From the NCBI GenBank assembly GCA_963682175.1, contig OY821772.1, forward strand, positions 20,514,743-20,578,742: DNA of 64,000 nucleotides. Reading direction: 5' to 3'. This DNA is from Triglochin maritima. Lineage: Eukaryota > Streptophyta > Magnoliopsida > Alismatales > Juncaginaceae. Under the pieces are notes generated by a model. That model did no database searches, was not told the origin of the DNA, and saw nothing but the letters and a program-made list of their open reading frames with translations. Of this stretch, positions 11,184 through 22,284 are shown piece by piece (the first letter of the stretch is position 1; each line of letters starts with the position of its first letter). Made by a program: the position numbers and the translations under genes.

Positions 11184-12077
11184 ACTTCAATTACAAACAT
11201 ACCTACAACGTTTCTCGGGCGCCTACGTTCAATCATCCCATTTTCAAGGTCTTCCTTGTACTTGGGGCAATTAGGTCGAATGTGACCCTTTTCACCGCAG
11301 TGAAAGCACTCCGTGTTGGGAGTTGGAGATTTGAAAGATTTCCCCGTTGAGGCACTTCTATGAGCACCTCCTACTCCCTTGCTCTTGATTGACGTATCTT
11401 TGGTAAATTTGCCTTTACCTTTGTTGATCTTTTTGCTCCTCTCATGGATGGCTTGGACGTGATTGTGCCGACCCTTGCCCATGTCAACTTCTGCCGTTTT
11501 GAGAGCGTTGTGAAGCTCCTCAAGACTCACCCCTTTTTCACGCACATGATAGTGCATCACAAAGTCCTTAAAGGACGGGGCTAGAGAGCCAAGAATCAGA
11601 TCTTCGGCAATGCCCTCGGTCATTGGAGAAGAGAGCATCGACAATTTCTCAAGGTATCCTTGCATCGTGAGAAAAATGCATGGATACCGATGTTCCCTCC
11701 ACCATGTGGCACCTTGTGAGTGCGATGGTGGTCTTATAGCGCTCCTTTCGGGCATTATCCATGAACATATTTGTTAAAGCTTCCATGGTCTTCTTGGGTT
11801 TTGAATCCAAGTATTTCGCTTGAAGCGAGTCACCCATGGATGCCAACATTAGACCGTGAACTTGGTTCTCTTGGTCTTCCCACTTGGCTATCGCCTCTTT
11901 CTCATCACCGGTTGCCTTCTCATTCAATTTTGGAATTTCACCATCCAAAATATGAGATAGTTTTTCAAACCTCAACACGATATTAAGATTGAGTTGCCAT
12001 TTCATGAAGTTTGAGCCATCATTTTGCAAAGGATTATTTTCGATCATAGATCGCACAATTGGTTGGATATTAGACAT
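11184..12077 (-). pseudogene. B2 gag with frameshift
   Basis: Translation from the ATG at 12077 starts MSNIQPIVRSMI and continues through the copia gag domain (NQVHGLMLASMGDSL, ERYKTTIALTRCHM). One extra A in the run near 11670 shifts the frame. The frame is regained as GYLEKLSML and proceeds to the zinc knuckle CFHCGEKGHIRPNC (CCHC) and RRRPRNVVGMFVIE. It then meets RT sequence through a large internal deletion. Gag would form virus-like particles in the cytoplasm if intact. It is the most complete gag N-terminus of the family besides B3. Confidence 0.87.
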
Positions 12078-12507
12078 TTCTACAAAATAAATTATACAGG
12101 ATTTTAATGTCAATTTTATGTTTTTTTAAAATATATACATATATATCAAATATAAATGTAAATACTGCAAATAAAATTTTGCCCGTAAATGCAGTAATCC
12201 AAGATCCCATCAATTGCAATATAGACTAGCTAAGGGCTATCGAATATATCACAATATCAAGGTAAGAAAAACTATTTCTAATCACAACCTGTTTTGAATT
12301 TTAGCAATATTAGCATATTCAAACTCTTGTGATTCTTGTCGTTTTTAATTATGAGGGAATATGACCTATCCTCGTAAGAAAAACTTTTTCCCAAAACAGA
12401 GCGAGGGCTCTAGGTAATGTTAAGAAAACTTATTTTCATTTGATACGAGATACGTTTATCCATTGTATTCACAACCAACCATACTTGGGGTTCACTAGGG
12501 TGAAACG
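12078..12507 (-). other. B2 leader, proximal to gag
   Basis: Non-coding, AT-rich. It is the reverse of the B3 leader at 51320-51686 (for example CTTACGAGGATAGGTC). It stops at the B1 insertion site, where AAACG at 12503-12507 is one copy of the target duplication. Confidence 0.8.
12503..12507. repeat. target site duplication of B1, left copy
   Basis: AAACG here matches AAACG at 21551-21555 immediately outside the B1 LTRs, the 5-bp duplication expected for copia integration. Confidence 0.9.
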
Positions 12508-13679
12508 TGAAAGAAATGTGTTCTAAAAGTTTTACTTTTAAATGTCAATTATTATGAATTGAATGAGAAATCATTTTGTTCCTTGTTTATGTTATTCGAC
12601 TTTTAGAAGTGTTAAGGAAGAGGCTCTTGGTCCTTAACCATAGAGCTCTAAAAGATATTGGTTTACATAAAACAAAAGATATTCGCAATCATGGTAATTA
12701 ACATGAGACATTAATTACCGAGTTAAGATTGTCGCGTTGGTAATAGATCATTGTAGCTCTATAAGTGAGTGACAACACGGGTACACAAAAGGGGAAATAT
12801 TACTTTTGTATACTGAATAGACCTAATAGGTAAAACATTATAGAATTGTCTTTTCTGTGTCATTGATGTTTTATTGTGTCTTTGGTCCTTTGATATGAGA
12901 CTTATATCCGATCACTTAAGAAATGCTTGATTAGACTAGTGTCTTGAGATATCGATAAGTGTAGTGTAAAGACATTGGTTGGTTAAGTATGACTTTTGTT
13001 GGAGAAGATAGTTAGTCAAAAGATTATCATTGCCCCTCTTAATTGAGTGATGATAATCGTGGGCCCCTTGATAAAGCAAAGTTATAATGTGCACAATGTG
13101 ATTTGAGTTAAGTCACATATTTATAACTAGCTTAAAGAGATCAAGAAATGAATACTAATACAAAGATGACACAATACTACTTTGTGTGTATTCTTAATAT
13201 CATGAGGCAAGGGACGGACACAAGTGGTGCACTCCATTACTAAATGGATTGGGTTTTTGTTCGAGTGGAATTAAGACATCTAACTAATTAGGAGCTATAA
13301 TGTGTAGCTAGATACCGCTTATAGCTTGTGATATTAAGTTCTTAATATCACTGCCAACTTAGTTTAGATCCTTCCATAGGTCACACCACAAAACTGGGAA
13401 ACAAGAAATGTGGATTTTGAGTTCGTAAGGTCTGTCGGGTTTCATGCAGAAAATATGACACATGTGGTGAACAAGCAAAATCAAAATTATGTTGTGATTA
13501 ATAACATAATTAGAATCTAAATCAAATTCATATGTGATGTAAATATTATGGGGTGTAATGATTAATCATTACATAGGATAATATGTTACATAAGTTGTGA
13601 ACTTACTACTAATCCCGAAATGTCAAATTTTGTAGGGGTTAAACCGAAATTTGACTAGTTTGCAGTACTGTGCAAAAAT

Positions 13680-13927
13680 GGTCGACCGCTAAATCGTAAA
13701 CGGTCGACCGAATGTGGCACGGTCGACCGAAATGTTGTACGGTCGACCGGATGTGTCTCGATCGCTACAGGAATTTCGTCTGTTCGTTTTCGGTCGACCG
13801 AAGTAGTTCGGTCGGTCGACCGAACATTGTGATGAAATAATTTTGTTGCGAACGGTCGACCGAGTTCATGAACGGTTGACCGAAACTTGGTCTAAACGGT
13901 CGACCGAGCCTCCAACACGGTCGACTG
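13680..13927. repeat. CGGTCGACCG cluster in B1 5' LTR
   Basis: Seven exact copies and three one-base variants are present. The series is the inverse counterpart of the B2 cluster, with the same linker words (GATGTGTCTCGATCGCTACA, GTTCATGAA). Confidence 0.92.
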
Positions 13928-14106
13928 ATTCAGACGGTTACTGCAGAATAAATTTAAGAATTAATTAGATCATGCAAGGAATTGGTCCATAACTGATTTA
14001 ATTCGTGGCTAAGATTATTTGTTAGCAAATAATGGATGGTTAGATGGAAGTTTGCATGAAATCATGGGCAAGAGGTTGCACATGAATAGGTAATTTGGAG
14101 AGAACT

Positions 14107-14114
14107 TATAAATA
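14107..14114 (+). promoter_or_regulatory. TATA box of B1 5' LTR
   Basis: TATAAATA within ACTTATAAATACAAG, about 180 bp downstream of the last palindrome. It is conserved at 21081-21088 (3' LTR) and 49716-49723 (B3). Transcription would start a few tens of bases downstream. Confidence 0.7.
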
Positions 14115-14577
14115 CAAGTTTATCTCATTACTTTATTAATTAATTCATTATCTTCTTGTGTAAACTTCTCTCTCCATAATTCTCCACGAATTTCACCTTA
14201 ATTCTTGAGTTTAGTTTTAGTTTTCAGAGAGTTTCTTCTCAAGGGAACTAAAGAGGGGTTAGTAGTTAGATTCTAAACCCTATTGGAGATTGAGAGGCTA
14301 GCTCTTCTCTCTCCGATCTTGTTTAGAGTTTGGTGAATACTCGGAGGCATCCGGCGCAATGACAATCATCCTCAACATTTCCGGATCATCAAGAAGTTTT
14401 AGAGAACTTTTAGGTATGAAATTCAGAGCCCATGTTTGTTTTAATAAAGTTTTCAAACTAGTTATTGAAACAAACCGATGCATGCATGAAACAAATCATA
14501 GAAAAATTGTAATTGATCCTTATTGTGCATAACAAATTCAAAAATAAATATGTGCAATTAAACATGAAATCCTACAG

Positions 14578-14589
14578 TGGTATCAGAGC
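14578..14589 (+). promoter_or_regulatory. primer-binding site, initiator tRNA-Met type
   Basis: TGGTATCAGAGC follows the LTR end after one G. It is complementary to the 3' end of plant initiator tRNA-Met and would prime minus-strand DNA synthesis. Confidence 0.93.
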
Positions 14590-15653
14590 TTAGGGTTCAA
14601 TTTTCTAATGATTTGAAACTATAAATAAATTTAGTTTGCCATCTAGGGTTCGAACAATTCGATTTTCCGTTTTTCGGTCTTTAAATGTTTTGTTGGAATA
14701 ATTCTTTGTAATAATTCATTTTGAATGTTTTAAGTGGTTTAAAACATGCCATGTAATTATTAGAATTATGATTTAGACATAAGTCTAACTTGCAATAATT
14801 TCGTTTTAAGAATAAACGATTGTTTTGTAAGAGAATCAACAAAACCGAAAAACTACGGTTCGTCTTTCCTTTTAGGAAATTGGATGGACAGCGGTTCAAA
14901 ATTGTTTTTGAACTTGTGGATGGAAGAAAAATGTTCTTAATGGATTTCAGAATGTTTTTCAAAGAATTGTTTGGGATTCTAGATGATTGATAAACTAGGT
15001 TGTATAGTTTATAGCAATATTGCGTGCATGGATGCTCGAGTTGTCTTTGCAGGAATTGTGAGATTATATGTTCCAAATCAGCGCCTATGAATGTTTATAC
15101 TTACTATAATACAGGGGCTTATTTCATGTAAAAGCCAAATTCTCTCTTTCTATCTTTAGATAATTGCATTGCATTTGAGAGGTTTTACATAGGACTTGCA
15201 CTAGTCGGTTTTTTATCGAATGTGAGGAGCATGTTTATTTTCTGTAAAATCTACATCTCCGGTGCAAGAGGAAGTCGCCGCTGTAGCTCATCAATCAAGG
15301 ATCGGGGATCGAGGATCAAGGATCAAAGGGAACATATAAACTCACACGATGTAGATTGTGTGAATGGTTTAATTTCTGTTTTTTAATCTTGCTACGCATG
15401 TGATGAATGTGTTGAATGTTAGGATGTGTATGAATGATAATATGCATGATAACCTAAAATTCGGAATCACATGTTAATGTATGATATTGTCCAACAAAAT
15501 TAAGAGTAATTTTCCTTCTTATTTCATCCACTAGCAGCCATTGATCGAGGGATACTCTGCTCGCCCTTAGCGGGAGATAGCTCCCTCCATCTTTGGGAAT
15601 AGTAGGAGATATAATGGTTACCTATTGTTGTGCCACAATTAGACATATGAGGT
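14590..15653 (+). other. B1 untranslated leader
   Basis: This long leader is nearly identical to B3 at 50200-51260, although it does not code. It includes short repeats of GGATC(G/A)A around 15296-15330 and AACATATAAACTCACACGATG. The conservation may only reflect recent common origin, or packaging and translation signals. Confidence 0.7.
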
Positions 15654-16094
15654 GTGTTTCACCCTAGTGAACCCCAAGTATGTTTAGTTGTGAATACAAT
15701 GGATAAACGTATCTCGTATCAAATGCAAGGGTACCTTGAGAAGTTGGCAAAGCTCTCTACACCAATGCCCGAGGACATTGCTGAAGATATGATTCTTGGC
15801 TCTCTAGCCCCGTCCTTTAAGGACTTTGTGATGCACTACCACGTGCGTGAAAAATGGGTGAGTCTTGAGGAGCTGCACAACGCTCTCAAAACTGCTGAAG
15901 TTGACATGGGCAAGGGTAGGGACAAGCATGTCCTTGCCGTCCATGGGAGGAGCCAAAATATTGGTAAAGGAAAGGGCAAATCTACCAAAAGTGGTTCAAT
16001 CAACAGCAAGGGACTAGAAGGTGCTCTAGAGTGCCTCGAGGGGGAAATCTCAGAAATCTCCAACTCCCAATACGGAGTGCTTTCACTGCGGTGA
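15654..16094 (+). pseudogene. B1 gag, N-terminal half deleted
   Basis: The leader word ATCAAATG at about 15727 is joined directly to CAAGGGTACC, which in B3 lies inside gag after the first 138 codons. ATG is shared by both sides, so a microhomology-mediated deletion of roughly 0.8 kb is likely. The remaining gag reads GYLEKLAKLSTPMPEDIAED and SFKDFVMHYHVREK, then a Lys/Gly-rich linker. Near 16080 the zinc knuckle CFHCGEKG is broken by one extra A in an A run. The capsid region is therefore lost. Compare B2 and B3 for the intact start. Confidence 0.88.
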
Positions 16095-19000
16095 AAAAAG
16101 GACACATCCGGCCAAATTGCCCCAAGTACAAGGAAGACCTTGACAACGGACTGATTGAACGTCGGCGCCCCAAAAAGGCCAAAGGTATATTTGTTATTGA
16201 AATAAATTTAGCCACCTCTGTCCAGGATTGGGTAATTGATACCGGATCTTGTGCTCATATAGTTTCTAATGTGCAGCTACTCACGGATAGGAAGGAACTC
16301 GTAAGGAACGAGGTTGAATTGAAGGTCGGAAATGGTGCGAGCGTTTCTGCGATTGCACAAGGTTCTGTGGTGCTTCAATTATGTAGTGGTTTAAATTTAT
16401 GTCTAAAGAATGTTTAATATGTGCATTCGATTAGCAAGAACATTATTTCTGTATCATGTTTAGATATGGATAATTTCAATATAAATATTTCAAATTCTTT
16501 CTTTTCTATATCGAAGAATGGTGTTTTCTATGCAAATGCATTCATAAGGAATGGTCTCTATTTGCTTGAATTGAATAATAAACAAATCTTTAATATCAAT
16601 AACAAAAGACTTATGACCACTCACGAGAACGATACTCTCTTGTGGCACTATCGTCTTGGTCACATAAATGAAAAGCGCATCAAGAAATTGCAAGAAGCTA
16701 ACCTTCTTGGTCTACTTGATTTTAAATCATTGGAGACGTGCCAACCATGTTTAATGGGAAAAATGACCAAAAAGCCTTTCAAGAAGAAAGGTCCAAGGGC
16801 GAGTGGCTTGTTGGATTTGATACATTCCGATGTATGTGGTCCAATGAGTACTAGTGCACGAGATGGTTTCAGGTACTTCATTACGTTCACGGATGATTAT
16901 AGTCGTTATGACTATGTTTATCTAATGAGAAACAAAAGTGAATCCTTTGACAAGTTCAAAGAATTCAAGAATGAAGTAGAGAACCAACTCGACAAGAAAA
17001 TCAAGTCTCTACGAACGGATCGTGGAGGTGAGTACCGAAGTGCCGAATTTGACTCATACGTAAAGGAGTTTGGTATTGTACCTCAACTCACCCCTCCCGG
17101 TACACCTCAGTGGAATGGGGTATCCGAAAGGAGGAATAGGACATTGCTCGACATGGTTCGGTCAATGACGAGTCATGCGGAATTACCTCTTTACTTTTGG
17201 AGTTATGCACTACAAACTGCGGCTTACACACTAAATAATGTTCCATCCAAATCCATAGAGAAAACGCCTTACGAGCTATGGAGTGGTAAAGCACCCAAGC
17301 TCAATTTTCTCAAGATTTTGGGTTGTAAGGCTTACGTCAAGAAATTGATGTCGACCAAACTTCAACCAAAAGCGGATAAGTGCTTCTTTATTGGTTATCC
17401 TCGTGAGACAAGAGGATACTACTTTTGGCATATCACCTCCAATCGAGTGATTGTAGAGAGGGATGCCACATTTCTGGAAAAGGAATTTCTGGAAAGGGTA
17501 AAAAGTAGTGGGAGTAGGGTTGTGCTTGAGGAAACTCAAGATACTCTACAAGATCATGACATGAATAATGACATTCAAGATCATGAAGGCCCAACCGAGA
17601 TTCCTTTGGTTAGTGGGAGCGTGAGTGAGAGACCCTCGCAAGAAATTGTGAGAGAATCTCAATCATCCCCACCTAGTGTACGTTCAAGAGTTGAACGTGA
17701 ACCCACTCCTCAAGAAATTGTGGAAGAAGTTCGAGAGACACGAGAAGAACCAAAAGAACTAAGAAGGTCAACGAGGGAAAGGAAGAAACCCGACTTGTAT
17801 CTGGGACTTCATGAAATCATGGTACTTGATACCAATGATCCCTTGACCTTCCAAGAAGCAATGGAAAGGGAAGACTCCAAATTATGGCTTAAGGCCATGG
17901 AATCCGAAATAGAATCCATGTATGATAATCAAGTGTGGAACTTGGTTGACCTTCCTCAAGGGAAAAAGGCCATTCAAAATAAATGGGTTTTCAAGAGGAA
18001 GATGGACATGGATGGGAACTTGACAACCTACAAAGCGAGGCTTGTAGCGAAGGGTTTCACTCAAGTTCAAGGAATTGACTATGATGAAACCTTTTCACCA
18101 GTTGTCATGTTCAAGTCTATTCGGATAATGCTCGCTATTGCTGCATTTCATGATTATGAGATATGGCAAATGGATGTCAAAATGGCGTTCCTTAATGGGA
18201 ACTTGGAAGAGGATGTGTACATGGTACAACCTCAAGGTTTTGAAGATCCAAAGAATAGCGAGAAGGTATGCAAGCCTCAAAGATCCATTTATGGATTGAA
18301 GCAAGCATCAAGGAGTTGGAACAAACGCTTTGATGAGGAAGTGAAGAAGCTTCACTTCATTCAAAGTAAGAAAGAACCTTGTATATACAAGAAGGTTAGT
18401 GGGAGTCATGTAGTATTCCTAATCTTATATGTCGATGACATATTGCTCATGGGCAATCATATTCCTTTGCTTAAGCAAACGAGAAGTTCATTGAAATCTG
18501 CATTTTCAATGAAAGATATGGGTGAGGCTCAATACATCTTGGGAATCAAGATATATCGAGATAGATCCCGTAGACTCATTGACCTCAGTCAACGTACATA
18601 CATTGACAAGGTCTTGGAAAGGTTCAAGATGAACAACTCCAAAAAAGGCAGTGTGCCAATGAGTATGGGTGTGCAACTCAAGAAGTCTCAACGTGCGCAA
18701 TCACGTAAGGACTTAGAGTACATGAAGGATGTCCCTTATGCTTCGGAAATTGGGTCGATCATGTACGCGATGACTTGCACAAGACCCGATGTCTCGTATG
18801 CTCTGAGCGTGACAAGTTGTCACCAATCCAACGCAGGTCTTGAGCGTTGGACTGCGGTCAAGAATATCCTAAAGTACCTTAACCAGACTAAGGATAAGAT
18901 TCTTGTTTATGGAGGACAAAAGGAGTTGATAGCCGAAGGGTACTCGGATGCGAGTTTCATGAGTGATCCAGACGATAGAAGGTCGCAATCAGGATATGTC

Positions 19001-19423
19001 TTTCTTCTGAATGGTGGAGCTGTGAGTTGGCGTAGCTGGAAGCAAACCACTACGGCCGATTCAACCACCGCTTCAGAAGTAATGGTTGTCGCTGAAGCGA
19101 GCAAGGAAGGAGTGTGGATCAAGAAGTTCTTTGAAGAGCTTGGAGTAGTTCCCACGAGCGAGGGACCCATTGAGCTATTTTGCAATAATAGTGCGTCTAT
19201 CTCGCAAATCAAGGATCCTAAATCACACCACAAAGTGAAGTACATGGATCGTAAGTACTTCGTGACACGTGACCTCATCGACGAAGGCAAAATAAATCTT
19301 TTATGGGTGGACACCAACAACAACACAGCTGATCCATTCACAAAACCTTTATCCCAAGCCAAGGGCGAAATGCATTTCGAGTCCATGAGATTGAGGAACC
19401 ATGTAGATTGGCTTGATGATTGA
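16095..19423 (+). pseudogene. B1 pol: protease, integrase, RT, RNase H
   Basis: After the frameshift the frame continues with GHIRPNCPKY and the protease motif VIDTGSCAHI. A stop (TAA at 16416-16418; TAT in B3) interrupts it. From 16421 a 1000-codon open frame holds the rest. It has the pre-integrase zinc domain (LWHYRLGHINEKR and CQPCLMGK) and the integrase core (DDYSRYDYVYLMR, LRTDRGGEYR, GVSERRNRTL; D-D-E). RT follows (NKWVFKRKMD, GIDYDETFSPV, YVDDILLMGN), then RNase H (GYSDASFMSDPDDRRSQSGY, STTASEVMVVAEA, ADPFTKPLSQ). All catalytic residues of these last three domains appear present. The order protease-integrase-RT is copia. It is nonfunctional only through the early frameshift and stop. 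Confidence 0.95.
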
Positions 19424-19495
19424 TATGTAATGGGTTTACCCTAGTTATTTTTGTTTTATACATTAAGAATGTATGTGAGAGAAAACTTTGATAAC

Positions 19496-19506
19496 AAGTG
19501 GGAGAT
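19496..19506 (+). promoter_or_regulatory. polypurine tract of B1
   Basis: AAGTGGGAGAT directly precedes the 3' LTR start TGAAAGG, a common plant copia plus-strand primer. The same sequence occurs at 63335-63345 in B3. Confidence 0.85.
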
Positions 19507-21550
19507 TGAAAGGAATGTGTTCTAAAAGTTTTACTTTTAAATGTCAATTATTATGAATTGAATGAGAAATCATTTTGTTCCTTGTTTATGTTATTCGTCT
19601 TTTAGAAGTGTTAAGGAAGAGACTCTTGGTCCTTAACCGTAGAGCTCTAAAAGATATTGGTTTACATAAAACAAAAGATATTCGCAATCATGGTAATTAA
19701 CATGGGACATTAAAATTACCGAGTTAAGATTGTCGTGTTGGTCATAGATCATTGTATCTCTATAAGTGAGTGACAACACGGGTACACAAAATGGGAAAAT
19801 ATTACTTTTGTATACTGAATAGACCTAATAGGTAAAACATTATAGAATTGTGTTTTCTGTGTCATTGATGTTTTACTGTGTCTTTGGTCCTTTGATATGA
19901 GACTTATATCAGATCACTTAAGAAATGCTTGATTAGACTAGTGTCTTGAGCTATCGATAAGTGTAGTGTAAAGGCATTGGTTGGTTAAGTATGACTTTTG
20001 TTGGAGAAGATAGTTAGTCAAAAGATTATCATTGCCCCTCTTAATTGAGTGATGATATTAGTGGGCCCCTTGATAAAGCAAAGTTATAATGTGCACAATG
20101 TGATTTGAGTTAAGTCACATATTTATAACTAGCTTAAAGAGATCAATAAATGAATACTAATACAAAGATGACACAATACTACTTTGTGTGTATTCTTAAT
20201 ATCATGAGGCAAGGGACGGACACAAGTGGTGCACTCCATCACTAAATGGATCGGGTTTTGGTTCGAGTGGAATTAAGACATCTAACTAATTGGGAGCTAT
20301 AATGTGTAGCTAGATACCGCTTATAGCTTGTGATATTAAGCTCTTAATATCACTACCAACTTAGTTTAGATCCTTCCATAGGTCACACCACAAAACTGGG
20401 AAACAAGAAATGGGGATTTTGAGTTCATAAGGTCTGTCGGGTTTCATGTAGAAAATATGACACATGTGGTGAACAAGCAAAATCAAAATTATGTTGTGAT
20501 TAATTACATAATTAGAATCTAAATCAAATTCATATGTGATGTAAATATTATGGGGTGTAATGATTAATCATTACAAAGGATAATATGTTACATAAGTTGT
20601 GAAGTTACTACTAATCCTGTAATGTCAAATTTTGTAGGGGTTAAACCGAAATTTGACTAGTTTGCAGTACTGTGCAAAAACGGTCGACCGTTAAACCGTA
20701 AACGGTCGACCGAATGTGACACGGTCGACCTAAATGTTGCACGGTCGACCGGATGTGTCTCGATCGCTACAGGAATTTCGTCTGTTCGTTTTCGGTCGAC
20801 CGAACTACTTCGGTCGACCGAACATTGCGATGAAATAAATTATGTTGCTAACGGTCGACCGAGTTCATGAACGGTCGACCAAACCCTTAACACGGGCGAC
20901 TGATTCAGACGGTTACTGCAGAATAATTTAAGAATTAATTAGATCATGCATGGAATTGGTCCATAACTGATTTAATTCGTGGCTAAGATTATTTGTTAGC
21001 AAATAATGGATGGTTAGATGGAAGTTTGCATGAAATCATGGGCAAGAGGTTGCACATGAATAGGTAATTTGGAGAGAACTTATAAATACAAGTTTATCTC
21101 ATTACCTTATTAATTAATTCATTATCTTCTTGTGTAAACTTCTCTCTCCATAATTCTCCACGAATTTCACCTTAATTCTCGAGTTTAGTTTTAGTTTTCA
21201 GAGAGCTTCTTCTCAAGGGAACTAAAGAGGGGTTAGTAGTTAGATTCTAAACCCTATTGGAGATTGAGAGGCTAGCTCTTCTCTCTCCGATCTTGTTTAG
21301 AGTTTGGTGAATACTCGGAGGCATCCAGCGCAGCGACAATCATCCTCAACGTCGTCGGATCATCAAGAAGTTTTAGAGAACTTCTAGGTATGAAATTCGG
21401 AACCCATGTTTGTTTTAATAAAGTTTTGAAACTAGTTATTGAAACAAACTGATGCCTGCATGAAACAAATCATAGAAAAATTGTAATTGATCCTTATTGT
21501 GCATAAAATTTTCGAAAATAAATATGTGCAATTAAACATGAAATCATACA
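19507..21550 (+). repeat. B1 3' LTR
   Basis: 2044 bp, beginning TGAAAGGAATGTG and ending GAAATCATACA. It is 25 bp shorter than the 5' LTR, mainly because part of the palindrome cluster is missing. It is followed by AAACG. TATA box at 21081-21088. Confidence 0.93.
20681..20880. repeat. CGGTCGACCG cluster in B1 3' LTR
   Basis: Six exact copies plus degenerate ones. Compared with the 5' LTR, a segment between two palindromes (TTGGTCTAAA plus one site and flanks) is absent, as expected for loss by recombination between repeats. Confidence 0.9.
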
Positions 21551-21955
21551 AAACGCACCTCATATATTTAATCGTGGCACAATAATAGACAACCATTATA
21601 TCTCCCACTATTCCCAAAGATGGAGGGAGCTATCTCCCGCTAAGGGCGAGCAGAGTATCCCTCGATCAATGGCTGCTAGTGGATAAAATAAGAAGGAAAA
21701 TTACTCTTAATTTTGTTGGACAATTTCATATATTAACATGTGATTCGGAATTTTATGTTATCATGCATATTATCATTCATACACGTCCCAACATTCAACA
21801 CATTCATCACATGCACAACAAGATTATAAAAACAGAAATTAAACCATTCACACAATCCACATCGTGTGAGTTTATATGTTCCCTTTGATCCTTGATCCTC
21901 GATCAATGCGCTACAACAGAGACTTCCTCTTGCACCGGAGATGTAGATTTTTACA
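21551..21955 (-). other. B2 leader, distal part, after B1 insertion
   Basis: The sequence resumes B2 on the minus strand with the AAACG duplication. It matches the reverse of B1 15240-15660 (GAGGGATACTCTGCTCGCCC and the CATCTCCGGTGCAAG word). It ends at ACAAACATG, where a short shared word leads into fragment G. The first part of the B2 leader and its 5' LTR are missing. Confidence 0.8.
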
Positions 21956-22071
21956 AACATGTCCTGATCCTCTAGGAGATACTCAATCTTACGATGCCAC
22001 AGATCGTAGTTTCTCTTATTGAGTTTGTCTCCTCGAGTCAGATCAACGACAATGCTCTTGGAAACAACCAT
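21956..22071 (-). pseudogene. copia gag fragment G, N-terminal part
   Basis: From the ATG at 22071 the minus strand reads MVVSKSIVVDL then KLNKRNYDLWHRKIEYLLED, the classic start of a plant copia gag (KLNG.NY..WHRK..Y.L). It then runs into B2 leader sequence. It would continue in the fragment at 7830-8157 if B2 and B1 were removed, allowing for a small loss at the junction. It belongs to a different copia family from B, whose gag starts MSNIQ. Confidence 0.75.
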
Positions 22072-22284
22072 GAAAAAAATCTATGACATAAATATAACGA
22101 CAAATAATAAGTTCAAGCATAAAATTATTTAAGTAGCAACAACATAAAATTAATAAAATAACTTAATAACTACTGCACTCAGACCAAAAGAAAACAAAAG
22201 CATTCAATCAAATCCTCATGCAATAGTCAAATAATTCATTTACTAATTTATACATCGCGCTCCATCATGATTTAGTGACCCAAA
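22072..22284. other. AT-rich sequence upstream of gag G
   Basis: Probably the leader of element G. No PBS or LTR end is recognised. CCAAA at 22280-22284 is the left target duplication of element A. Confidence 0.5.

Larger units (their letters stand above)
12508..14576 (+). repeat. B1 5' LTR
   Basis: It begins TGAAAGAAATGTGTTC and ends GAAATCCTACA, one base before the PBS. The start is fixed by the shared TGAA boundary after the polypurine tract of the 3' LTR and by the target duplication. Palindromes occupy 13680-13927 and a TATA box lies at 14107. Confidence 0.92.
12508..21550 (+). mobile_element. copia element B1, complete ends with target duplication
   Basis: Two LTRs of 2069 and 2044 bp bound an internal region with initiator-tRNA-Met PBS, a leader of about 1.1 kb, gag, protease, integrase, RT, RNase H and a polypurine tract. 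Domain order integrase before RT identifies Ty1-copia. Perfect AAACG duplications flank it. It inserted into the leader of B2, a member of the same family in the opposite orientation. Coding lesions (gag deletion, one frameshift, one stop) make it non-functional as it stands. The LTRs look very similar to each other, suggesting a fairly recent insertion. Confidence 0.95.
8158..21955 (-). mobile_element. copia element B2 (minus strand), interrupted by B1
   Basis: B2 shares LTR, leader, gag and RT sequence with B1 and B3 but runs on the minus strand. Its 3' LTR is complete (8158-10204). Its pol is reduced to part of RT and RNase H, then comes gag, then leader sequence up to 12507. Element B1 interrupts the leader between 12508 and 21550, and B2 leader resumes at 21551 (reversed GTGTTTCACC, TTGATCGAGGG, CATCTCCGGTG). 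The 5' LTR and the first part of the leader are missing; the leader ends near 21955 in fragment G. Confidence 0.85.

Noticed and set aside
14578..14589. tRNA-Met gene
   Set aside because: TGGTATCAGAGC is only the primer-binding site next to an LTR; no cloverleaf follows.
12508..21550. Functional autonomous copia element
   Set aside because: The gag deletion, frameshift near 16085 and stop at 16416-16418 prevent this, although RT and integrase motifs are intact.
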